A DNA stretch of 12,905 nt from Chloroflexota bacterium (GTDB lineage Bacteria > Chloroflexota > Limnocylindria > QHBO01), in the NCBI GenBank assembly GCA_013697395.1, contig JACCWY010000007.1:1-12905 (forward strand), given 5' to 3'. This document shows, piece after piece, positions 7,257-12,905 of this stretch. The position numbers and the translations under genes were made by a program. The notes below the pieces were generated by a model. The model was not told the DNA's origin and made no database searches. It worked only from the letters and a program-made list of their open reading frames with translations. Position 1 is the stretch's first letter; every line of letters begins with the position of its first letter.

Positions 7257-8115
7257 CGCGGAGGAGCATGACAGGAACTCCCTGATTGATCTCGAACGAG
7301 CGCCGGCAGTCGATGCAGTCGATCGCGTCCGTTCCCCACCGGAGCGCGCTCGACCGGCACGCCGGACAGGCCATCACATCGGCCAGGTCCACCGCCGGCG
7401 CTCGGCGTCGCGCGGGCCGCGCCGGACCCGCCGGCGCAAGGCGGCGGACCAGCCGTCGCACGGATCGGGGAACGGCCATGCGCGCGAAGGTGCGGAGTGC
7501 CAGCTGCGGCGATGGCCTGACGGTGCGGATGCGCGCGACGTAGTCGGACGCGTCCAGCGACTCCGGCCAGGGAGTCGCATCAAGGCGACACGGGATATGA
7601 TCGTCCCATTCGACGCTCACGTAGAAGAGTTCAGGGTGGCTCTGGATGACCTCGCCGAAGGTGGGGTCGTGGTCCGACACCCGGTAGAACAGCTCTCCCA
7701 ACGGGGGCTGCGGGCGACTCTTTCGCTTGAACACGATCGTCCCGTCGGACGCCAGGGTCGCCGCGTACGTGTGGAACTCCCAACCGAAGAGCAGCTCCCA
7801 GATCTCGGTCGGCATCTCCACGTACCCGCGGCGGCCGACGCGGCTCAACTCGGCCGCGGCGGCGATCGGATCGGCCGTGTGCTCTAGGACGTGCGAGGCG
7901 ATGACGTAATCGAAGGCCTTGTCGCGGAAGGGCAGCCGCTCGACATCCGCCGCTATGAACGCTCGGTCACGAACGATGTCGAGGCCCAAGCGCTGCGAGG
8001 GGTCGTCCGGAAAACGATCCACCAGCACTGCCGCGGACGGATGCGGGAGATGTCCGCTCCCGACGTCGAGGACGACGTCCTGAGCGCCGATCGAGAGCGT
8101 TCGATCTACTTCCAT
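7231..8115 (-). CDS. SAM-dependent methyltransferase with C-terminal Trm112-like zinc ribbon
   Basis: Predicted class I (Rossmann) methyltransferase. In the 294-residue protein, motif I is VLDVGSG (15-21), an acidic position follows in IAADVERLPF (54-63), and FDYVIASHVLEHTADP (68-83) is the usual post-motif region of the Methyltransf_11 group. The C-terminal part (about 245-290) is a separate small domain with two CxxC pairs (Cys250/253 and Cys267/270) followed by INQGVPVMLL, as in Trm112-like zinc ribbons. In many bacteria that module sits at the N-terminus of such methyltransferases or is a separate protein. An Arg/Pro/Ala-rich linker (216-242) joins the two. The start is the ATG at 8115, 19 bases after the dehydratase gene, with only a distant GAGG. 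It overlaps the deacetylase gene if that begins at its ATG. A sugar or lipid-linked glycan is the likely substrate from context, but this is not shown by the sequence. Confidence 0.83.
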   Translation of the reverse strand: MEVDRTLSIGAQDVVLDVGSGHLPHPSAAVLVDRFPDDPSQRLGLDIVRDRAFIAADVERLPFRDKAFDYVIASHVLEHTADPIAAAAELSRVGRRGYVEMPTEIWELLFGWEFHTYAATLASDGTIVFKRKSRPQPPLGELFYRVSDHDPTFGEVIQSHPELFYVSVEWDDHIPCRLDATPWPESLDASDYVARIRTVRPSPQLALRTFARMAVPRSVRRLVRRLAPAGPARPARRRAPAVDLADVMACPACRSSALRWGTDAIDCIDCRRSFEINQGVPVMLLRDAVPHGSP

Positions 8116-8134
8116 CGGTCAACCGGCCTCGCGC

Positions 8135-9184
8135 TCAGGTCGCGTAGCGGCCGACGTCGAAGCTCTCGGGGTGCGCGCGGATCCAGTCGATCGTCAGACG
8201 CAGGCCGTCCTCGAGGCTCACCCGTGGAGCCCAGCCGAGGCCCGCGGCGGCCTTCTTCGAATCGGCCTGGAGGCAGTTCACCTCGCTCCCAGGTGGCCGC
8301 TCCCGCCGGGGCTCGGACACGACCGGCACCCCACGGCCGACGAGCGTCGAGACCAGCTGCGCGAGATCGCCGACGCTGATGTCGCGACCGCTGCCCACGT
8401 TGAAGACCTCACCCTCCACGCCGGGAACGGACGCCGCCGCGATGAACGCGTCGACCGTGTTCGCCACATAGTTGAAGTCGCGCAGCGGCTCGAGCGAGCC
8501 GAGCCGGATCTCATCCCGCCAAAGGGCCTGGCTGATGACCGCGGGGATCACCGCGCGGGCGGACTGACGCGGGCCGAACGCGTTGAAGGGCCGCAGCGTG
8601 ACGACGGGCACCGCGAAGGACCGGTGGTAGCTCTCGGCGAGCTTCTCCGCGGCGATCTTCGTCGCCGCGTACGGCGACTGCGCCTGGAGCGGATGCTGCT
8701 CGTCCATCGGCACGTACCGCGCCGAGCCGTACACCTCGCTCGTGGAGGCGATGACCAGGCGCGAGACATCGAGCTCGCGCACCGCCGTGAGCACGTTGAA
8801 CGTGCCGATCACGTTGGTCTCGATGAACAGCCATGGCTCGTCGTAGGAGTGCGGGATCGACACCTGCGCGCCGAGATGGAGGACGACGTCGCAGCCGCGG
8901 ACGGCCTCACGGACGTGCGCGAGATCCGCGAGATCGCCCGCGATCGGGTCGATCTCGGCGAGCACGTCCGCGGGAAGACGGTCGATCCAGCCGCGGTCGC
9001 TGCGCGAGTTGTAGTGCGTGTGCGCGCGTACTCGCGCGCCGAGGGTCACGCATCGCTCCGCGACATGGCTGCCGATGAAGCCGCTCGCCCCGGTCACGAG
9101 GATGCGGCGGCCGAGCCAGCCGTCGGCGGTGTCCGTTCGGTTTCGATCGAGCGCGCCGCGCTGCGCGGCAGTCGTCTGTGGCAT
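8135..9184 (-). CDS. LegB-like NAD-dependent sugar-nucleotide 4,6-dehydratase (extended SDR)
   Basis: Extended short-chain dehydrogenase acting on a nucleotide sugar, most like LegB, the 4,6-dehydratase of legionaminic acid synthesis. In the 349-residue protein, ILVTGASGFIGSH (28-40) is the NAD-binding glycine motif. IASTSEVYGSARYVP (145-159) has the Ser/Thr-Ser-Glu of dehydratases. YAATK (172-176) is the catalytic YxxxK. RPFNAFGPRQSARAVIP (198-214) and LGSLEPLRDFNYV (228-240) closely match LegB as I remember it, as does the YNS...GWID segment near 58-68. It is probably the first gene of the reverse-strand run. No start has a good ribosome binding site. ATG 9184 is chosen, and ATG 9202 is the alternative (355 residues). 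The frame stays open to 9379, but that part overlaps the divergent gene and is not protein-like. Partner genes (LegC aminotransferase and so on) are not in the window, so the final sugar is unknown. Confidence 0.85.
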   Translation of the reverse strand: MPQTTAAQRGALDRNRTDTADGWLGRRILVTGASGFIGSHVAERCVTLGARVRAHTHYNSRSDRGWIDRLPADVLAEIDPIAGDLADLAHVREAVRGCDVVLHLGAQVSIPHSYDEPWLFIETNVIGTFNVLTAVRELDVSRLVIASTSEVYGSARYVPMDEQHPLQAQSPYAATKIAAEKLAESYHRSFAVPVVTLRPFNAFGPRQSARAVIPAVISQALWRDEIRLGSLEPLRDFNYVANTVDAFIAAASVPGVEGEVFNVGSGRDISVGDLAQLVSTLVGRGVPVVSEPRRERPPGSEVNCLQADSKKAAAGLGWAPRVSLEDGLRLTIDWIRAHPESFDVGRYAT

Positions 9185-9296
9185 TGGGGCGTTGCCCAGC
9201 ATAAACTGCGTCAACTCGCGAGGGTGGGCGCAACGTGAGGGGGGACCCAGTGATGATCCGCCGAGCCGACGTGTCCTCGGCACCCGTCGGCATCGG
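9185..9296. promoter_or_regulatory. Divergent intergenic region, probable promoters for both directions
   Basis: This is the gap between the divergent dehydratase and acyl-CoA-dehydrogenase-like genes, so promoters for both are expected here or just inside the genes. It contains an imperfect inverted repeat, CGTTGCCCA (9190-9198) against TGGGCGCAACG (9225-9235), with a two-base insertion in the right arm. A relatively AT-rich centre lies between the arms, including TATGCT on the reverse strand at 9199-9204, which resembles a -10 element. I cannot pair it with a convincing -35 at standard spacing, so the promoter call rests on gene arrangement. Confidence 0.4.
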
Positions 9297-10481
9297 ATGA
9301 GCCGGTCGGCCGACCCAGTGGCGGACCTCACGACGAACACGGTGTTCGACGCGGATGCGGCCGAGCTGTGGACGACCACGGTGCAGTTCGCGCGGCAAGA
9401 GCTCGCCGAGAGCGCGATGCGCGCCCGCGATCGGTCCGGCGAGTTCTGGCGTGAGGGATGGCGGCGCTGCGCCGCGTACGGCGTGCAGCGACTGCCGGTG
9501 CCCGCCGATCACGGCGGGCTCGCGCTCTCCATGCTGCACACCGTCGTCGTCCTCGACGCACTGGGCTACGCCTGCGACGACGCCGGGCTGATCTTCTCGA
9601 TCAACGCGCACTTGTGGGGCTCGGTGGTGCCCCTGTGGCTCCACGGGACGCCGGAGCAGCGCCGCCGGTACCTCGGCCCGCTGATGGCCGGGGAGCTCAT
9701 CGGCGGTCACGCGATGACGGAGCCGTCCTCGGGATCCGACGCCTTCTCGCTCCGTACGCGCGCGCGGCCGCAGGGTCAGGGGTTCGTCCTGGACGGCGCG
9801 AAGACCTTCTCGACGAACGCGCCGATCGCCGACATCGTCGTCGTGTTCGCTCGCATCGAGGGCACGGAGGGTCCCGAGGGCATCAGCGCCTTCATCGTCG
9901 AGCGTGGGACGCCGGGGCTCACGACGGGCACGCCGCTCGACAAGATGGGACTGCGGACATCGCCGCTCGGTGAGCTCGCGCTGGACGGCTGCGTCGTGGG
10001 TCCCGAAGCCGTGCTCGGTCCGGTCGGCGGCGGCGCGGCCGTGTTCAACTCGTCGATGCTGTGGGAACGGACCTGCATCGTCGCGCCGCTCGTCGGCGCG
10101 ATGCAGCGCACCCTCGAGCGCTGCGTGTCGTATGCCCGCACGCGGCGGCAATTCGGCAAGTCGATCGGGCGATTCGAGTCCATCTCGGCGAAGGTGGCGG
10201 ACATGAAGGTGGCGGTCGACACGTCGCGTTCGATCGTCCGTCGGGCGGCGCAGGTGATCGATTCGGGCCCGGGCGGATTGCTCGAAGCGTCGGTGAGCAA
10301 GCTCTACGTGAGCGAAGCCGCCGTCGGCCTGCACCGCGAGGCGCTCCAGCTCCACGGCGGGTACGGCTACATGACCGACTACGAGATCGAGCGCGGTTTG
10401 CGCGACGTTCTGGCGAGCACGATCTACTCGGGGACGTCGGAGATGCAGCGGCACATCATCGGTCGGCTCATGGGTCTCTGA
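9297..10481 (+). CDS. Acyl-CoA-dehydrogenase-like flavoprotein, probable aminoacyl-carrier (prolyl-ACP) dehydrogenase
   Basis: FAD enzyme of the acyl-CoA dehydrogenase fold. The 394 residues cover the full three-domain fold: N-terminal helical domain, AMTEPSSGSDAF (139-150) and DGAKTFSTNA (166-175) in the beta domain, then RRQFGKSIGRFESI (283-296), LQLHGGYGYMTDYEIERGLRD (350-370) and IYSGTSEMQRHIIGR (376-390). The C-terminal position that is the catalytic Glu in medium-chain enzymes (IYEGT) is Ser378. A Glu is instead present at Glu257 (MLWERTC), the helix-G place used by isovaleryl-CoA dehydrogenase-type enzymes. Its stop overlaps the start of the adenylating enzyme (TGATG). With that enzyme and a free carrier protein this forms the set that oxidises prolyl-S-carrier in pyrrole and anatoxin pathways, so I infer an aminoacyl-carrier substrate rather than a CoA thioester. 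ATG 9297 lacks a strong ribosome binding site but fits the domain start. Confidence 0.85.
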   Translation: MSRSADPVADLTTNTVFDADAAELWTTTVQFARQELAESAMRARDRSGEFWREGWRRCAAYGVQRLPVPADHGGLALSMLHTVVVLDALGYACDDAGLIFSINAHLWGSVVPLWLHGTPEQRRRYLGPLMAGELIGGHAMTEPSSGSDAFSLRTRARPQGQGFVLDGAKTFSTNAPIADIVVVFARIEGTEGPEGISAFIVERGTPGLTTGTPLDKMGLRTSPLGELALDGCVVGPEAVLGPVGGGAAVFNSSMLWERTCIVAPLVGAMQRTLERCVSYARTRRQFGKSIGRFESISAKVADMKVAVDTSRSIVRRAAQVIDSGPGGLLEASVSKLYVSEAAVGLHREALQLHGGYGYMTDYEIERGLRDVLASTIYSGTSEMQRHIIGRLMGL

Positions 10482-12070
10482 TGGCGTACGTGCTCGATCA
10501 GCTCCTGCGCGAGAGCGCCGGCGCCAGGCCCGACGCGACCGCGCTCGTCGACGGCACGCGCTGTGTGCGCTACGGCGATCTCGACGATCTCGCGGATCGT
10601 CTCGCCGCGACGCTGCGCGGACTCGGCGTGTCGCCGATGGACACCGTCGCAGTCCATCTGCCCAAGAGCGTCGAGGCCGTCGCCGCGCTGTACGGCGTGA
10701 TGCGCGCGCGTGCCGCGTACGTGCCGATGGATCCGCTCGCGCCGGCCGCGCGGATCGCGACGCTCATCCGCGACTGCCGCGCGTCGGCGGTGATCACGAG
10801 CTCCGCGGGATGGTCCGCCCTCGCGCCCGAGCTGTCTGACCCGCCGCCACTCATCGTCGTTGGCGACCAGCGTCCACAGGGTGCGCTCGGCTGGAGAGAC
10901 GTCCTCCGCGCGGACCCCGCGCCGACACCGGGAGGCTCGGAATCGGACCTCGCGTACGTCCTCTACACGTCGGGATCGACGGGGCGGCCGAAGGGCGTGA
11001 TGATCACGCATCGCGCCGCGCTGACCTTCGTCGACTGGTGCGTCCGTACGTTCGAGCCGCGGCCAGACGACCGCTTCTCGAGCCACGCGCCGTTCCACTT
11101 CGATCTCTCGATCCACGATCTGTACGTCGCGGCCGCGTGCGGCGCGAGCGTGCACCTGCTCCCCGCCGAGGAGGCCTACTTCCCGGCCGCCGTCGATGCG
11201 TTCGTGAGGCGCGAGGACATCACCATCTGGTACTCGGTTCCGACGGCGCTCGTGCGGCTCGCGAGATTCCTCGAGGACTCGGCCGCTACGGCCCCGTATC
11301 CGAGCCTGCGCCTCATCCTGTTCGCTGGCGAGGTCTTCCCGATGAAGGAGCTGCGCTTGCTGCGGCGGCTGCTGCCGCGGCCCCGGCTCTTCAACCTGTA
11401 CGGCCCGACCGAGACCAACGTGTGCACCTACTACGAGGTGCGCGGCCCTGAGCTCGACTCCGCCTCCACGCTGCCCATCGGCCGCGCCTGCGAGAACACG
11501 GAGGTGTTCGCGGTGACCGAGTCGGGTGCGCTCGCGCGGCCCGGCGAGGAAGGAGAGCTGTGGGCGCGCGGCCCGGGCCTGATGTCCGGCTACCTCGATC
11601 TCCCGGTGGACACCGCCGCCCGCCTGCAGCAGCACCCGTTCACGCGACACCTCCCGGAGCGCGCGTACCGGACGGGCGACATCGTGCGGCTGCGGGACGA
11701 CGGGGATCTCGATTTCCTGGGCCGGCGCGATCACCAGGTGAAGCTCCGCGGGTACCGCGTCGAGCTCGGCGAGGTCGAAGCCACGCTCGTCACACACCCG
11801 GCGGTCCTCGAGGCCGCGGTCCTCGTCGCCGGGGAGCAGGGAGAGGAGCGCCTGGAGGCGTTCGTGCGCTCCCGCGAGGGGAGCGACGCGTCTCCGATGG
11901 AGTGCCTGGCCTGGTGCCAGGCACGCCTGCCCGCCTACATGGCTCCGGCGCGCGTTCACGTCCGCCATGAGCTCCCGCTGACCTCGACGGGCAAGGTGGA
12001 TCGCCAGGCGCTTCGCGCGGAGATGGTCGTCAGCGAGGGTCTGGCACCTGACCGGCACGACGCTCGATGA
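10481..12070 (+). CDS. Stand-alone amino-acid adenylation enzyme, probable L-proline:carrier-protein ligase
   Basis: ANL-superfamily enzyme that would activate an amino acid as its adenylate and load it on a free carrier protein. The 529 residues contain the NRPS-type core motifs in order: YTSGSTGRPKG (162-172), FHFDLSIHDLY (205-215), NLYGPTETNVC (305-315), YRTGDIVRLRDDGDLDFLGR (396-415), KLRGYRVELGEVE (421-433) and the C-terminal STGKVDR with Lys505. No condensation, carrier or thioesterase domain is attached. Aligning by eye to GrsA PheA, the pocket positions are D208, L209, H212, Y251, L280, A282, L306, V314, C315 and K505. This is one residue from the DLLYLALVCK proline code I recall for pyrrole-pathway enzymes such as PltF and CloN4. 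The FDLS-x-x-DLY segment also occurs in DltA, so D-alanine is a weaker alternative. The start ATG overlaps the dehydrogenase stop by one base. The 3' end overlaps the convergent carrier-protein gene by 41 bases. Confidence 0.88.
   Translation: MAYVLDQLLRESAGARPDATALVDGTRCVRYGDLDDLADRLAATLRGLGVSPMDTVAVHLPKSVEAVAALYGVMRARAAYVPMDPLAPAARIATLIRDCRASAVITSSAGWSALAPELSDPPPLIVVGDQRPQGALGWRDVLRADPAPTPGGSESDLAYVLYTSGSTGRPKGVMITHRAALTFVDWCVRTFEPRPDDRFSSHAPFHFDLSIHDLYVAAACGASVHLLPAEEAYFPAAVDAFVRREDITIWYSVPTALVRLARFLEDSAATAPYPSLRLILFAGEVFPMKELRLLRRLLPRPRLFNLYGPTETNVCTYYEVRGPELDSASTLPIGRACENTEVFAVTESGALARPGEEGELWARGPGLMSGYLDLPVDTAARLQQHPFTRHLPERAYRTGDIVRLRDDGDLDFLGRRDHQVKLRGYRVELGEVEATLVTHPAVLEAAVLVAGEQGEERLEAFVRSREGSDASPMECLAWCQARLPAYMAPARVHVRHELPLTSTGKVDRQALRAEMVVSEGLAPDRHDAR
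11902..11924. repeat. Perfect 9-bp inverted repeat near the end of the adenylation gene
   Basis: GTGCCTGGC (11902-11910), a five-base spacer CTGGT, then GCCAGGCAC (11916-11924). It lies in coding sequence about 145 bases before the stop and about 105 bases beyond the stop of the convergent carrier-protein gene. There is no T-run on either strand, so it is not a standard intrinsic terminator. It could be chance in GC-rich coding DNA. Confidence 0.45.
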
Positions 12071-12305
12071 GCTCAGCGATGACGTTCACGCTGCGGAGGT
12101 TGGAGGGAATCACGTCCACGCCGGAGAGCGCGATACCGAAGCGTTCGTGGACGAAGCTCACGAGCCGGATGATGTCGAGCGAATCTATGAAACCGCTCCG
12201 CAGCAGCTCAGTGTCGTCCTCGACCTTCACGTCCGGACGATCGGCGAGCAGCTCCGAAGCGATCCAGGCGCGGAGGGTCTGGTGTACCGATCGGTCCGAG
12301 GTCAT
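12030..12305 (-). CDS. Free-standing acyl/peptidyl carrier protein
   Basis: A 91-residue carrier protein that should be modified with 4'-phosphopantetheine and hold the acyl or aminoacyl group as a thioester. The attachment site is Ser42 in GFIDSLDIIRLV (38-49). It is followed by FVHERFGI (51-58) and the helix III/IV region IPSNLRSVNVIAELI (66-80), all in normal carrier-protein positions. The ATG at 12305 has GGGGAG seven bases upstream (12313-12318), which decides the start, although the frame stays open to 12488. The gene lies on the strand opposite the adenylating enzyme and its last 41 bases overlap that gene's end, so the two transcripts are complementary at their 3' ends. It is the natural partner of the neighbouring adenylation enzyme and dehydrogenase. 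Amino acid versus fatty acid loading cannot be decided from its sequence alone. Confidence 0.88.
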   Translation of the reverse strand: MTSDRSVHQTLRAWIASELLADRPDVKVEDDTELLRSGFIDSLDIIRLVSFVHERFGIALSGVDVIPSNLRSVNVIAELIERRAGQVPDPR

Positions 12306-12312
12306 CGATGAT

Positions 12313-12318
12313 CTCCCC
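12313..12318 (-). promoter_or_regulatory. Ribosome binding site of the carrier-protein gene
   Basis: On the reverse strand GGGGAG stands seven bases before the ATG at 12305. It selects this ATG over the in-frame upstream candidate at 12320 and removes the non-carrier-like N-terminal extension. Confidence 0.6.
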
Positions 12319-12350
12319 AACATCTGTTCGTGGCGGTCGTTGTGGACAGT

Positions 12351-12905
12351 ATGAACGCTGAGTCGTCGATGACGGCGAAGGCGCACACGGCCCGGAAGGA
12401 CGCGGTGAAGGAACCAGGGCTCGTGGAGCTCGTGCGCGGAGATTTCTGGAGGCTGATCCAGATGATGGATCTCTACGAGAACGAGCACGATGATTTTTAC
12501 GCCGCTGCCGCGGCGCCGACGCTACCGCATCCTGTCGCCATGCGGCGCCGCGTGAAGATCTTCCTGATGGTGAATTTCATCGCTGTCATCCTGATCCGCG
12601 TGATGCACTCGGCGCACCGCCATCACGTGTGGTTCCTGCCTCGGGTGCTGCGCGACCTCCACCTGGCCCTCTACGGGAACGAGATCGACCCGGGCGTTGT
12701 CATCGGCCCCGGGTTCTTCATCGGCCATCAGGGCGGGAACACCATCGTCGCTGGGGTGCGGATCGGCCGGAATGTCAGCGTGCTCGGAAAGGTGGCGATC
12801 GGCCGGCGCGGCTATCCGGACACGACGCTGGACGGCAGTCCCACGATCGGGGACAACGTGTGGCTCATGCACGGCGCGTGCGTGTGGGGACCGATCATCG
12901 TGGGC
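12351..12905 (+). CDS. Left-handed beta-helix acyltransferase, CysE/WcaB type (3' partial)
   Basis: The frame is open to the right edge (185 complete codons, no stop), so the gene continues outside the window. An N-terminal helical part (about 22-107) includes a hydrophobic stretch, VKIFLMVNFIAVILIRV (68-84), that may touch or enter the membrane. Hexapeptide-repeat strands follow, typical of a left-handed parallel beta-helix: GNEIDPGVVIGPGFFIGHQGG (109-129), VAGVRIGRNVSVLGKVAIG (133-151) and PTIGDNVWLMHGACVWGPIIVG (164-185). His126 in FFIGHQGG matches the catalytic His region of serine acetyltransferase and WcaB-type glycan O-acetyltransferases. Starts considered are ATG 12351 (chosen), GTG 12342 and ATG 12369. 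None has a strong ribosome binding site. It is divergent from the carrier-protein gene, 45 bases apart. Family members use acetyl-CoA. Transfer from the carrier protein to a sugar is an inference from context. Confidence 0.82.
   Translation, partial: MNAESSMTAKAHTARKDAVKEPGLVELVRGDFWRLIQMMDLYENEHDDFYAAAAAPTLPHPVAMRRRVKIFLMVNFIAVILIRVMHSAHRHHVWFLPRVLRDLHLALYGNEIDPGVVIGPGFFIGHQGGNTIVAGVRIGRNVSVLGKVAIGRRGYPDTTLDGSPTIGDNVWLMHGACVWGPIIVG

Noticed and set aside
8907..10454. Reverse-strand frame of about 515 codons across the divergent promoter and dehydrogenase gene
   Set aside because: It would run through two well-supported genes and the intergenic region, and the translation has no recognisable domain.
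10424..12058. Long reverse-strand frame of about 540 codons opposite the adenylation gene
   Set aside because: The composition is Arg/Glu/Ala-rich without motifs, whereas the forward strand carries all adenylation core motifs in order.
10481..12070. DltA-like D-alanylation system as the explanation of the adenylation enzyme and carrier protein
   Set aside because: The FDLS-x-x-DLY segment is shared with DltA, but there is no DltB-like MBOAT or DltD nearby, and a dehydrogenase is coupled to the gene, which DltA systems do not have. Kept only as a weaker alternative.
9297..12305. Hydroxymalonyl/methoxymalonyl-ACP pathway (FkbH-type) as the explanation of dehydrogenase plus carrier protein
   Set aside because: That pathway needs an FkbH-type phosphatase-like loading protein and uses no amino-acid adenylation enzyme. 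None is visible here.

Overview
This is a high-GC bacterial window with GTG as well as ATG starts. It is almost entirely coding and contains a cell-surface polysaccharide locus of the Wzx/Wzy type. The sequence does not fix the phylum. GC-rich Actinomycetota or Chloroflexota would fit, but that is a guess from composition and protein style only. There are no RNA genes, insertion sequences, CRISPR arrays or integration sites that I can see, and no gene-free stretch longer than about 210 bases.

Layout. Positions 2-2427 (+) hold the end of a flippase (Wzx/MATE-like, cut by the left edge) and a family 2 glycosyltransferase that starts inside the flippase stop codon. Positions 2441-9184 (-) form one tightly packed reverse-strand run. 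In transcription order it is a LegB-like NAD-dependent 4,6-dehydratase, a SAM methyltransferase with a C-terminal zinc ribbon, a polysaccharide deacetylase, a Wzz-type chain-length protein, an O-antigen ligase/polymerase-like protein and an uncharacterised multi-pass membrane protein. Positions 9297-12070 (+) hold an acyl-CoA-dehydrogenase-like flavoprotein and an amino-acid adenylating enzyme, fused by a TGATG overlap. A free-standing acyl carrier protein (12030-12305, -) faces them tail to tail. A left-handed beta-helix acyltransferase of the CysE/WcaB type (12351 to the right edge, +) diverges from the carrier protein and is cut by the window end. It lacks a stop codon, so a simple ORF list can miss it.

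How the genes may work together. The reverse-strand run and the flippase/glycosyltransferase supply sugar-nucleotide modification, transfer, export, polymerisation and length control. The most interesting part is the right end. A flavin dehydrogenase, a stand-alone adenylation enzyme and a free carrier protein are the three parts that turn L-proline into pyrrole-2-carboxyl-S-carrier (PltE/PltF/PltL, RedW/RedM/RedO, PigA/PigI/PigG, CloN3/CloN4/CloN5) or dehydroprolyl-S-carrier (AnaB/AnaC/AnaD). The specificity-pocket residues read from this adenylation enzyme, D-L-H-Y-L-A-L-V-C-K, differ at one position from the proline code I remember for the pyrrole-forming enzymes. With the neighbouring acyltransferase and the amino/keto-sugar dehydratase, this suggests a surface glycan decorated with a pyrrole-2-carboxyl (or dehydroprolyl) group, much as aminocoumarin antibiotics carry pyrrole on a deoxysugar. 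That is an inference and no part of it is proven by sequence alone.
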